This document shows, one piece after another, positions 34,085 to 45,570 of a stretch of DNA of 64,000 bases. The position numbers and the translations under genes are program-made. The notes under the pieces are model-generated. The model saw only the letters and a program-made list of their open reading frames with translations. It was not told where the DNA came from and ran no database searches. The stretch covers positions 19,882,297 to 19,946,296 of the forward strand of contig OY294068.1 in NCBI GenBank assembly GCA_958510875.1, in the 5' to 3' direction. Every line of letters starts with the position of its first letter. The first letter of the stretch is position 1. The DNA comes from Endomychus coccineus. Taxonomy: Eukaryota > Arthropoda > Insecta > Coleoptera > Endomychidae.

Positions 34085-35456
34085 CTATCAGGTCATTTCA
34101 AATATTCAAAACAAAATCAATCTTGGAAAATCAAAACAAAATCCTTCTTCGAAAATCAAAATTTCATGTAAAATTAAAATATCCAAAAGCAAAGAACATC
34201 TAGGGGTTGCCAGATGTTTTCTGTTTGATATCAATAACAAATGTGAGTAAATATAAGATAATTCACACTCAAGGAGGGTGATATGATACTATAGCTGGCA
34301 TGATCAAGATGCTCAATAATTTCTTGTTCCACAGGGAATCGTGAACCTGTCAAGATTAATAATCAATATAGGACGGAAAACGAATGCAAGCTATATGATT
34401 AATGTTAATATTAACTATCTGGAGATTTTTAGGTGGTGAGCTCTTTTTTTCCAAACCCATTTTTGATGGACTTGTTTCACAGGTCTTCCTCTCATAAGTT
34501 ACTATTAATCAAAATGTATCACAGGTAAATCGGGACCTAACGTAGTATCTAATCATCAAATAAATTGAATATATTCTTGATTATAGTTGAAATAACATGT
34601 ACGTTCATTTAAATCAGTTAGTAATATTCAGAACAGGACAGATAGGTTCAGAAATTCTCACCGAAAACATGCTGATCTAGAGATCTCAAGAGATTCTACT
34701 GCTTATTGGTTAAACAATCCAGGAATCCTTTCCGAATTGTAGATTGATTCTTGAGAGGAAGGATGCATTACAAATAACAGGGGCAATGCCTAAGACCTTC
34801 AGTGTCATTTTTCCAGCTTGAATTGTTCTCTTGAGAAATCACGTGACACTTAGACAATTCCAATCGATTCAACTTCATAGTTTCTGGCAAGAAGGGTGAA
34901 TTTTGCTTCATCAGAGTTGTTTTAGATTCTCAATCAAAGTTTGTTCTTCTCAAGTTTTATTCAAGTTCAAGTTCAATAATAGATTCAAATCCCCTAGGTT
35001 CATCCTGGTTGCGTATCAATTCAATACTCCCAGTTTTATTCCTGTCTTCCAGTTAATTTAGATAATCTAGGTTCATTTCATTTGAGTTTAGATTTTGATT
35101 ATATTTTTTTATTTTTATTAGTAATAAAGTTGATTATAACATTCTTTTTCATCATATTTAATTATCATAGACATTCTTCTATTATCATTATCAATTTAAT
35201 TGTTATTATTATTAGTAAATTTTATCGTTGTAGTTTTCAAAGTGTTACAATCTTAAGTGTCTTGTGAAATAAAAGAGTGTCAATGATATTTTTGACGTTT
35301 ATTCTGGCTAATCAATGATTGAGATCAAACTTCAACGTGTTATGCTCCTCCAAATTGAATGACCTCACTGTCAATAAATGAATAGATCGCAGATTAAAAC
35401 TAATATAGATTCCTTGAGTAAAGTTTTACAGAGTTTCATAAAGAGAGAGCCATGTT
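34085..35456 (+). repeat. dispersed ~1.4-kb repeat R2, copy C
   Basis: Third copy of the repeat at 16371 and 19232, in the same orientation. It shares the right border with copy B (GAGAGCCATGTTA) and the CCCCTAGGTTCATCCTGGTT block. Its left border is shorter than in A and B. About 14 kb separates it from B. Confidence 0.78.
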
Positions 35457-35493
35457 AAATAAGGAAAATATTACTCTAGCATAAATCTAAATG

Positions 35494-35850
35494 ACTATTT
35501 AGAATATTGTTATAGTTGTTTTGACACCCTCATGAATCTCTATTGATTCTAATGTATTTGATTTGAAATCTTTGGTTTGATTATATAAATGATTAGGCTA
35601 TCTAAATTGAGAAAGGTATAACCTGTTTTCAGAAAATGGTCATCGAAAGTTGAACCTGTTTTGTTGAGTCTGAAATAACAAAACTATCCTTGGTATCTTA
35701 GTTTAAATAACGACAAGTTATACCTATATAAAAGCAGCCCGGCCAAATTCTTATGAACTTACCATTTCAAATAATGAAACCAAAGATATCGAATCAAATA
35801 CATTGGAATCAATAAGTTTAAAAACTCCTATAACAATATCCTAAATCATC
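35494..35850. mobile_element. foldback/MITE-like element with ~80-bp inverted arms
   Basis: The left arm, about 35494-35579 (TTAGAATATTGTTATAG ... AATGTATTTGATTTGAAATC, TTTGGTTT), is the reverse complement of 35777-35850 (AAACCAAAGATATCGAATCA, AATACATTGGAATCAATAAG, ACAATATCCTAAAT) at about 80 percent. The spacer is about 195 bp and non-coding. No target duplication is certain. Confidence 0.65.
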
Positions 35851-37570
35851 AGGTAGACCTATACCTAAGTGATCTTTTCCTTTCTCTTTCAAATCATTCT
35901 TAGAATATTGAATAATAATCCAGGATCTACCTGTTTTGAAATTTCCGACGATCCCTTACTCGTAATTGTAATCTCGTAGACCCTATTTTCCTTTAGTTCC
36001 TATTTATACTTGAACTGTTTGTTGTTTACTTCATAATTTTGTATCTTTTTGATCATGGTACTTCGGTGTTGAAATTATAATAACGTTTTCATGTTATTAT
36101 TAAAAGTGGTATAAAAACGAAGTAATCGTTCTTTCATTCAATCATTTTTCTACAGTATATTATTCAATGTAATGTTCATTACGTTCATTGTTATATAGGA
36201 ATTTCCTACTAATTCTATCAAGGGGGTGAACTGAATGTATATTGTTGTTTCATAACACTGTTATCAGTAATTTTATAGGCGTATCGAGCCATAATAATAA
36301 ATAGGAGTATTATAACGTGATAATTCACACTGGATTCAGTAATAACTAATTTCACTGATGCAAATTTTAATCACCCCAAAAAATTTGTTCATCGATATTA
36401 CACATAGCACAAAACTAATCTATATTACAATAGTTGTCAGGTTGTCAGCTTCGAATCTAACAGCTGCAGGTTCTGTAAAATGGAATTATCTGCATAACCG
36501 CACCTGGTTCAATTTGCGTATTGAAAATATCTACGAGCCTGGGCGACATTAATCAAAAACGATAGTTAAATTAATATAGTTTGGAAAGTTTGGGCAATTC
36601 CAAACATAATTTAATCATCCGATGTGACAATATGAATATTGATATCCACGCGGGCAACTTGTTCGGCTCAGAGTTCCCGATGTAAAGGTTGTCGTTATCA
36701 CGAGGCTCAGCTGATGAAAACAACCGGTCATTTAACAAACCCTACTTCGAACTGAGACTAACTCACTTTAGGTTTTATCTTTATATTTATTACCCTCCCG
36801 GAGCTCTCACACACGTCGGATATTTGTTTAGTTGCGTGGTTCCATAATTCCTGTTCTCTAGAGTGTAAATATTTGTTTTCCTGACCACAGCCTACACAAT
36901 ACTTGCAAAAAATTCGTCAATAAGTCGCTTTTACGAAAGGCAGACTTTATCGATTCGGTAACACATTGAAGTTGAGTGGATGCCTACCATATAAGTGTTC
37001 TTCTATGAATCATCATTACTACCTGCAGTTTATGTAGTTTATTGGAGATCTATAGTCTCCCTGGCTATCTCATCAACGTGCTTTTTTGCAGTTTACATTC
37101 AGAATTAACCTCTCCATATTCAACTGCCCATAACAAATAAGTATTGGATATGGCGAAAGAAGAAACGTGAAAGTTAAGTCCATACATGTATCGACTGAAA
37201 CCGCCGTGAAGTAAGCTCTGCAGGTGGTAAAGAAATGCTCCAGTGGATTTGCTTCACGTTATTTCATATCAAGAACAATGATTGATTTTGATAGCTGATT
37301 CAATATAAGATAATTTGAAATGAATTATAAGAATATACTTGTTGTCGGTTTCACTCTTCTCATCAGTAGATAACGTTATATATGTTACTATGTCTAATTG
37401 CTTGAATAATTTTAGTAACGGTTTCCACTCGGAATTATAGGTAATTGTACTTGGAAGGAGATGATCAACGACATCTATATTTTAATAGCGCGAAAGAGGT
37501 CTCGCGACACGCAATGAGACATGAGACTAGAGAAAATCGACAGGATCTCATCTTGTTGTGAATATTTAAC
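35851..37570. other. unassigned DNA
   Basis: No recognised family. A core-like string on - at 37345-37372 (ACTGATGAGAAGAGTGAAAC) faintly resembles PLE termini. The rest is featureless. Confidence 0.35.
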
Positions 37571-37945
37571 GCGGGTGAGTCGTATTATTATCGTTTATTT
37601 TATCTTCAATTAATTGGTTATATTGAAAGATTATTATCGACAGTGAATACGTAGTGTGATGTTTAATTGTATCTAAACCTTGTTGTAGATGTGTGTATTG
37701 TTTGATCGATGATATTTGTCAATAATTATATGAATATCGACTTATTCACTTGATTACTTGGTATCTCTCTTCTTTGAAGTGGGTGAGTCATATTATAATG
37801 GTTTATCTTATCTTTCAATAATCGACTATATTGAAAAATTAGTATCGACGTGAACACGTAATTTGTATTTAAACCTAGTTGTAGATGTGTTTATTCTTTG
37901 ATCGATGATGCTTTTCAATAATTATATGAATATCGACTCAACCAC
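37571..37945. repeat. ~207-bp tandem repeat, two units
   Basis: GGGTGAGTCGTATTATTATC at about 37573 recurs as GGGTGAGTCATATTATAATG at about 37780. GTTGTAGATGTGTGTATTGT recurs as GTTGTAGATGTGTTTATTCT, and TCAATAATTATATGAATATC recurs exactly. Identity is roughly 85 percent. No coding. Confidence 0.8.
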
Positions 37946-38489
37946 GTGCTCACACCAGATCACTTCTGCTTGCTCGAATCCAAATTAAATAATCATTCAC
38001 TATCTTCTTCCGTCAGAATGGCTTATGTCGTTCTCTGAGGCTTGTTTAACCTAGTAATTATTCACGTGGTTGCATGGTATTACGCATATCCCTTCTTTGA
38101 CTTCCCTCATATGAATTTGTAATGTCTCTTTAAGCTAGTCTTGGTGGGATAACGAAATAAATATCAATCTGGGGGAACTTAAATAAAACCGAAATTCTCA
38201 TTTACTGCTTTATGGGATCACCGAGTGAATCATCTGATATTGCTTGAACAGATTATTCATTTGGAATCTACGATCACAATTTCAGTCTACTATACTCCGT
38301 AAACTATTATCCAAATGTTCTCTTGCAAATTTCTAAGTGTTAACTAGTTCATTTTCTTCAAGACTACCATTTTTTTCATATAATTTATAGTATAAATTGT
38401 CATAACTGAGTAACATATTAATCAAATATTCTCTCCCCAATTTTGATATAGGTATTTTTTTTGAGAACATTATCTCAGTAGCTATCTCC
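37946..38489. other. unassigned AT-rich DNA
   Basis: Nothing recognised before the start of non-LTR similarity near 38490. Confidence 0.35.
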
Positions 38490-38890
38490 TTGTGTTATAA
38501 AGACTGCATATCTCTCTTTGATTGGAAGTCAGCTATGCTACGCTATTTCAGTTTGGGGTAATTGTTCTAGATTTTCAGATTACAAAGAAGAGCGATAAGA
38601 ATTGTTGTGGGTATTGGTTATAAGAACTGCTGTAGAAAAACAGCTAAGGGATTAGGTTTATCAACATTCTCAAATCTGTATTATATATGAATGCCTTAAG
38701 TATGCACATAATTGCAGAGATGAGTACTCATTGAGTGAGGATTTTCATGATAACAATACTCGTAATAAGAGAAATATTCGCACAGATTTTCTTAGACTTA
38801 AAAAATCTCAAAATAGCCCAAAATAGCCAGTGTCAATATTTTAATGAATTGCCCGAACCTATTAGAGAATTATTTTTTTAAGAAATTTGA
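38490..38890 (+). pseudogene. non-LTR retroelement C-terminal fragment
   Basis: In shifting frames the + strand reads LQRRAIRIVVGIGYKNCCR, then YECLKYAHNCRDEYSLSED, NNTRNKRNIRTDFLRLKK and QYFNELPEPIRELFF. The order 'LQ(K/R)RA(I/L)RI..G', 'LY..E.L.Y..', 'TR.K...R....RL', 'FN.LP..I' is the conserved C-terminal region of Jockey/Rex/CR1-type retrotransposons. The RT core is missing, and stops are frequent. R3 repeat sequence begins about 35 bp later. Confidence 0.7.
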
Positions 38891-38924
38891 ACAAAACCAA
38901 CATGAAGTAAATGAACACTCAAAT

Positions 38925-39165
38925 AGTCCTCACATTCCTTCCAACTTTTGTGAAGATCGAGAAATCTATCAGTCAATGTGGCACATTATTCGATTTCTTA
39001 ATGAGACATCTATTCATGGATGGGGTGAGATACTTTTTGCCTTTTTAAGATGTTAGTGGCCACCTCCAGCCGGAATTGTTAAGTAACGTTGCAAATATGT
39101 TCGTTTCATTGATTAGCTCTATAAGGAAAGTTGTCCGGAACTATGAGTTTGTGACATTACTGATT
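38925..39165 (+). repeat. dispersed repeat R3, copy 1
   Basis: 'TCACATTCC.TCCAACTTTTGTGA' followed by 'ATCGAGAAATCTATCA' and, at the end, 'GTAACGTTGCA.A..TG.TCGTT.CA.TGAT.AGCTCTAT.AG' and GGAACTATGAGTTTGT match 44075-44275. The last part also matches 47020-47085. Coding appearance is poor. Confidence 0.65.
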
Positions 39166-39847
39166 CATCCTGAAAAGAAAGACCTCACAGCTGATTCAAT
39201 AAGTAATGGATGAAAGGCTTCCAAACATGTGTCTCAATCATTCTATAGTTTCCTGAGCTGATGAGATTTTGATATGATACAATCAATTAATCTATTCCAA
39301 ACAAATTCAATCAATTTCAATTTCAAGAGTTATTTGAACAATTTGTTGTTTTCATGTCATTCCATTACCACTCGGATCTCTCTATCGCTTCAAGATAGAC
39401 CAAAGCTCACCATACTGCTAAGGCATTTTCAATAAACCAGACGTTATCACGAATAATGTTCACAATAATACAACATGTTGAAAATTAATGCTTGTCTTTC
39501 AAACGGTATGTAAGAAAAAATTGTATTTCAATTCCTGCTATTTACATATGGCATAATTGATCGAATACATGAAATTTTGTAATTCGATACCACACTAATT
39601 CCACATTCCCTCTCATCCAAACCAAACACGCCGCCCATGATTGAAATGTTTCCACTAGGGTTATAATTTTCCATCTCCACATTTGTTCAAATAGTTGCCA
39701 TACGTTTATAGTGTTATCATCGAACGATCATAACAATTCATTTCAAATCTAGAGAAATAAATGTTATATTCCAATCACGCTTCGAGCAATTCTTATCTCA
39801 CCCTGCACATTCGCCATTTTATAAATGTATTTTGCAATGCACGTATT
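39166..39847. other. unassigned DNA
   Basis: No recognised element. Some sequence just left of 39848 resembles the tandem unit weakly. Confidence 0.35.
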
Positions 39848-40935
39848 ACCCAGCGCATTCATCATTTTGTATACATTTATTTTCTTTGAACTGGTCCATG
39901 AAGATGATCGATCTTCAGTAAATACCCTCAATTTCTTATCTTACCCGAATAATTTCGATTCAATTTCATATTAAAGTAAACATTCCTGAAAATTCTTTCT
40001 CAACAATAACATTACCCAGCTGCATACCAACGCGTTGCAAAAACTCTTCAAATATGAACTCCGACTAAGTGAACTAGCACATTTCTTGTGGATAATTAGC
40101 CATCTGTTCTGGAATCTTTTCTGTCATTTGGACTGTCATGACTGGCTTATTGTTGTAAATATAAGTCAGGGTGAGTCGATCCAAAAAGTTTTTCTGCAAA
40201 AACGTTTCATTTATGATAGGAAAAGGTTCAATAGACGTGTTGCATGATGCGTCATCTGGTTGGAACCCTTTTCTTCCTCTGTCGTCTTCAGATTATTGAA
40301 ATTCCGATGAGCAAGAGCATGTAACATTGTTGTGTACCTGTCGGAATTCACAGTTACAGACTCGCCTTACACGTTTAAAGGGAAAAGGGATGTTACCCAG
40401 CGCATTCATCATTTTGTATACATTTATTTTCTTTGAACTGGTCCATGAAGATGAACGATATTCAGTAAATTCTCCCACATTCTCATCTCACTCGAATACT
40501 TTCGATTCTATTCTATATTGGAGTAAACATTCGTGAAAAATCATTTCTTTACAATAACATTACCCAGCTGTTTACCAACGCGTTGTAAAAACTCTTCAAA
40601 TATGAACTGTCGTGGCTGGTTTATTGTTATAAATAAAAAAGTCAGGAGGAGTCAATTCGGGAGTCCTGGGAGACCATGCAAGATCTACTCTATGCGCATG
40701 GAGTTTTCCTGCAACTACGTTTCATTTATGACAGGAAAAGTTTCGTTAAACGTGTTGCATGAGGCGCCATCTAGTGGGAACCATTTTCTTCCTTTGTAGT
40801 TTTCAGATTATTGCAATAACGAGAAGGGAGAGCATGTACCATTGTTGTGTACCAGTCGGAATTAACAGATACAGACTCGCCTTACACGTTTGTAGAGGAA
40901 ATGGAACTTACCCAGCGCATTCACCATTTTTATTG
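39848..40935. repeat. ~530-bp tandem repeat, two units plus start of a third
   Basis: ACCCAGCGCATTCA recurs at 39848, 40395 and 40910, giving unit lengths of 547 and 515 bp. Within the units TTTGTATACATTTATTTTCT, AACATTACCCAGCTG, CCAACGCGTTG, AAAACTCTTCAAATATGAAC and GACTCGCCTTACACGTTT recur in order. Identity is about 85 percent with indels. Short open frames inside are not conserved between units, so I treat the array as non-coding. Confidence 0.85.
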
Positions 40936-42064
40936 CATTTCCTTCTTATTCCTGTATATTAATTGCTTTTTATTTTGATCCATGAAAATCGCAGTTCATG
41001 TAACTCCTCACCGTTTTTGTATACAGTACGTTATTGTACTTTGTATAGTGTATATTCTATCCAACAATTTTTGCATCAATTCCGTCGTTTATGATATTGC
41101 CACGCACCAGTTTTTTGGTAGAGCTGAATGTTTATAAGTGAATATTGATTTAGGGGCGAGAGGCATGGCGTATCTCTGAGGATTTTTGTTTGAGTTGATA
41201 AGTTAAATGTAATTTGAAAGAAACAACATTGATAAAACTAACTTAATAAAATTTATTAAAACAAATTAACAAACAAAATAAGATATGACGCTATTTAAAA
41301 TGAGTAAGGCAAATTTGGTAATGCAAAAATCGGTAAAATACAGTGATGAATAATTTCAAAATTAGTTCAAATAATATGAAGACATGGTGATGTTTTGAGT
41401 AAAATACATGTGAATGGAGAAACATTACATTACACACGCGAGAAAAAAGTTCTAATATATCCCACTTTTCGTCTGTCGGTGGATTATATAGACTTCATTG
41501 ATGAAATCTAGCAATTTAAGATTAGCACGGAAAATTAACCAGTGGAATAATGAACCCTAATGCCATCATAGTTATTATTTCCAATATAAAAGGATCTAAA
41601 AATGAAATTAACACCGACTGACAGGGAATGGTTCAAAGTAAGTTTTGTAATCAGATAATACATTGAAATAAAATATCTGAAAGGTTGTAATTAGGAATAA
41701 AAATGATTCACAATATTGAAGAAAAATTGGTTATAATTGAATTTGGTAAGAAAGGAAACGTGACAATATGAAAAACAGGTTGTGAACTGATATTGTGTGG
41801 CAATCTATAAGAGAGATCAATCCAACGATGTGAAGTATGTCGTTTCATTCAATATGAAAACTGATATGTCATAATGAAACAAGAGCCTTAAAATAAATTT
41901 AATTATGGAATGATTGTGTATTTGTACATACGATTCAATTCCATTACGAATATAAGAAAATTTCAGTGAGATATTGTTTTTTCTGGAAAAATACACTCTC
42001 AGGTGAATAGATTATTTGACCTTAATACAACTGAATATCTTGTGTAACCCTTATTCATTGGAAA
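40936..42064. other. unassigned AT-rich DNA
   Basis: No family match or repeat boundary recognised. Confidence 0.35.
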
Positions 42065-42486
42065 TGTAGTGCTTAGGTTCCTAGGATCTGTAGCTATGAG
42101 TAGTATAGGAATAACATGGTGGCTTGTTGTAACATATAGATAACTGAACTATTTACAATTGTAGGTTAACATAGAATATTAATAACATGTATGTTACATT
42201 ATATCGTCATCATCCTCATTCATACTTCTCTATACTACTCTAAACTAACTTATCTTAACTGTTTCCGAGCTCTATAAATACAAAACATCAAGGTGGAGTC
42301 TTGTTATCTTACGAAGATTGACATTGATTTCTCACTAACATGATGCTTATGTCGCATATTTATCTTCGTAACATTTCTATTCACTATATCGGTAGCGTAT
42401 CTAGGTCACGGTGCCGATTTTCTCAAGAAAGTAGAGCAATTTATAGAATCTAATAAAATAAGCTTTATTATACCATTGCAGAAAGA
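42065..42486 (-). repeat. dispersed repeat R1, copy 2 (inverted)
   Basis: Reverse complement of the 3880-4350 repeat. On - it contains TGCAATGGTATAATAAAGCT, GGCACCGTGACCTAGATACG, a 'CTCCACC.TGATG' block and 'CTACAGATCCTAGGAACCTA'. The distal border is where the copies diverge near 42065. Confidence 0.6.
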
Positions 42487-43928
42487 ATCAGCCATTACGT
42501 GATGGAAATTCATTGTGAAATAGAATAAATGTAGTTTCACTAATTTAAAAATAAAACTTTTAACAGTGTTATTTTATTTGCCGTCATTTATGTTCAATGC
42601 TGATGACATTTGCTGTTTTCGAAACTTTCACTACATTCAAATCATAACAATTCGATTTCTATCTGAAAAAACGAAATATTTTCATTGAAAAGCGTGCGTC
42701 GTTCTATTCTGATTGGATTACTTTTGAGTCTACGTCAAACAACATGAAATAATACAATTAACTCGAATGAATTATGTATCTGTTATACATTCTGGAGTCG
42801 CCACATCAGAAAAACAATTCAAAAATAATTCTGTCTGGCGGAGACGCGGAATTCATATTTTAATATTAATTGTTATGAAATTCAGCGGTGATATCTGATG
42901 ATATATTGTTCTGTTCCAGGATGAACATCTTGAAATTCTGTTGTTATCAAAGAGTGTCTATAAGTATCATGAGAATATCTTTTACATTCATTAAAGTCTG
43001 TAATTTGCCATGAATTATTAATAAATTATAAAGTAAGTTCATCCATTTAAATATTTTATGCAGAAACTTTTTCCGTTTTGTTGAGCCGTCGCTGGTTCTC
43101 AGAGGGATTTCAGCATTGCGTTTTCGACTTTATGATATGTAAATTTTCCAGTCGCATCATCGAAATTCCGCATATTATTTTTGCCAACTCGTATTTCTGC
43201 TTGAATTACAACAGGGCCACTTCGTAGCATTCAGTTTTTATGTGTTTCACCTCTTTCGAATTAGTAATTTCTCAAAACTCAGTCTCTCAAGACACGCTGA
43301 TTCTCTAACTTCTCTAGAGTATGAAAGATGTTGCATAAACTAGTTTCCACATCTGTATGAAGATGATGCACTCATCTATGTCTGTTAGTTGAGATTTCAT
43401 GAATCTAACAAGAAGTAATTCTTAAGCACAAAAAGAAACATATGAAAAATATTAGCACCTTAAGTTCTCCCTATATAAACAGCAAAAAAACCTCCGTTTT
43501 CAGAATCACTTAATTCATTAATTTTTACTGGTTTTTCAACGTAACTTTTACGAAAAGTGCAATGACTGCTGTTGTATACAAATTTCCTATAGCAACGCAT
43601 TATAAAACTTGATATAATGGCAATGTGATATGCAGGCTAACATATCTCTATGACCATGAAATGAATATCAAAAATAGGATTTCCACCACTTTATTGAATG
43701 AAGTATCTATAATTTGAAATCGTAGCTTCTTGAAAAACAATATTCGGTTGATATAGATATATTTATAAAGTCTTTCTAGTCCAGATAGCCCAGTAACCTA
43801 ACAAATTGATGGTGGAAGCCGTTAATTTATGATGCATGTATCATTATGATTCAATGAAAGAACAATTACTTTGCAATAAAACTGGTATGAAACAAAGTAA
43901 TTGGGCTTTCATTTGATCATGAACCTCG
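42487..43928. other. unassigned AT-rich DNA
   Basis: Nothing recognisable. Confidence 0.35.
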
Positions 43929-44273
43929 CAAACTTATAGTTCCAGACAGCTCATAGCGCTTATCAGTGTAATGAGCAAGTTCAAAATACCAAAAATATTC
44001 ATAGATGGCATGAGATACTTTTGGTCTTCTTATGTTTACATTTGGCTTGGTGTTGCCATCTCGCGAACTCAAGACGTCTCACATTCCCCGTAACTTTTGT
44101 GAGGTTCGAGAAATCTATCATAGATGGCGTGCGATAGCTTTCGTCTTTTTACCACGTTGTTGGTCAGTTATCGCTACCTTCAACAGAGATTGTTTGGTAA
44201 CGTTGCAGACTTGCTCGTTCCACTGATGAGCTCTATGAGAAAAGCGAAACAGCTGTCTGGGACTATAAGTTTG
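43929..44273. mobile_element. MITE-like segment with ~50-60-bp inverted ends
   Basis: The left end CAAACTTATAGTTCCAGACA ... TCAGTG.AATGAGCAAG is the reverse complement of 44210-44273 (CTTGCTCGTTCCACTGATGA ... CTGGGACTATAAGTTTG). Flanking octamers differ, so no target duplication is seen. The right arm belongs to repeat R3, which continues beyond the apparent end, so the inverted pair may have formed by rearrangement rather than transposition. Confidence 0.5.
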
Positions 44274-44500
44274 TAATTGTGTGTTTTAATGATCGATCTG
44301 AACTAGAACGACCTTGACCTTGTTATCTAGCAAAATCCAACATGAGACAAATGAGTATATTCATATATTCATTTTTATCTGAATCTCTTACATAGTGACA
44401 TTTATAAATTAAACTTTCAATAGTTATTTCATCAAGTTTAGAATAACTGATTTTATTCAAAATCTTCATGAATTTGGTTTCTCAATGCTCCTTAATAAAT
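44075..44500 (+). repeat. dispersed repeat R3, copy 2
   Basis: Matches 38925-39165 in its first part and 47020-47325 in its second part (AGCAAAATCCA.CATGAGA.AAAT, 'GAGTATATTCATATATTCATT', 'ATTTCATC.AAGTT.AGAAT'). It lies immediately left of the P-like pseudogene, with another copy to the right of the duplicated segment. Confidence 0.65.
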
Positions 44501-44504
44501 TACT

Positions 44505-45568
44505 GGTGGAAATACGCTCTATTGTTCAAGACCTATGACGCTGACTACAAAAGTCAGTGTAACGTGAACAAGAGCTTTCGTTTAGCTCAATGGACTGTAG
44601 CCGGTATGACTTTGAAAAGTGATAAATATTTTAAAATTTAAATGAGTTTTATCTATTTCTTGTTGCAAATTATATGTTGCACCTATTTCTAAGGTATCCT
44701 CGTGTTATAGCAACGTATTTCTACCTGTAGACAGGCTTGTGTAGGAGTGTTATGATTGAATAGAGTGCGTCGCAATATGGCTCCCTCAGCAAATATTTAT
44801 ATTGATTCTTCACGCACTACGGGAATAATATCGGTTGTCCCTGTGGAAGGGAAAAACAATAACACAACATGATTCTCGTAGTGGTACCGCTGTATATATT
44901 CGATTCCGTTCATATTCTCAAACGTATAAGAAACAATTGACTTGATTTGAAACCAAATCATATCATACAGTATCTCAACTTTGTCTCGTTTCATGCTATT
45001 ATAAACTTTTTTCTAGAACATGAAAAATTGCTACAATTTGGATATTCTTTGAATTTGAATGCACTCTATTCCACTAATTTGGAACGTAAAAATTTCAAAG
45101 TAGCTTTCAAGGTATTCAATGAATACGTTAAACAGGCTCTACTTCAGTTTGGTTTGAATATAGAACATTCCAAATCAACAGCCCAGTTCATAAATATTAT
45201 ATTAACTTCATGGAAAATAATGAATGCAGAAAATCCCCTCAAAAGGCAACGATCAAGGGACATTTTCCAGAAACCTTTCGTCAACGGTAACTGGATGATT
45301 GGAGAATCAAGTTTTCAGACAATCCATCAAATTGATCAGATTTGTTGGTCCAGCTCGGCTTTGAATAAATTAACGACACCAACTTATACTGCAAGATCAC
45401 TCAAGGCTCACAGAATTTTAGGAAGATTCCCGGAATTGTTTCAATGAGCTTGATTTGAATGACATGTTGTCCGAAAATTTTTCGACAGAACCATTGGGAT
45501 GCAGGCATTTTACATTAATAAAAGGAAATGGGGTGCAACTAAGGACTCAATTCAACATGAAGTCCTTA
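44505..45568 (+). pseudogene. P-element-like transposase fragment, copy 1
   Basis: The open frame 44947-45447 encodes GYSLNLNALYSTNLERKNFK, VAFKVFNEYVKQALLQFG and then STAQFINIILTSWKIMNAEN and PLKRQRSRDIFQKPF. 'L....LN.FEKMKV..A.QVFS.SV..AL', then 'T..FI..I..WWKI.N...P.KG.R.RD..Q.P', is the pattern of P-element/THAP9-type transposases in the GTP-binding and following region. A shift near 45440 leads to CFNELDLNDMLSENFSTEPL, resembling the later '..L....L.GKFQTDPLE.RFG' block. No THAP zinc finger is seen. Upstream, 44525-44940 is shared with copy 2 and includes an ATG frame (NIYIDSSRTTGIIS). A 953-bp palindromic element interrupts the segment at 45571. Confidence 0.6.
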
Positions 45569-45570
45569 TA

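Noticed and set aside
37345..37372. ACTGATGAGAAGAGTGAAAC on - as another hammerhead
   Set aside because: CTGATGA and GAAAC are present, but the sequence between them cannot form a stem II, and no closing stem I was seen.
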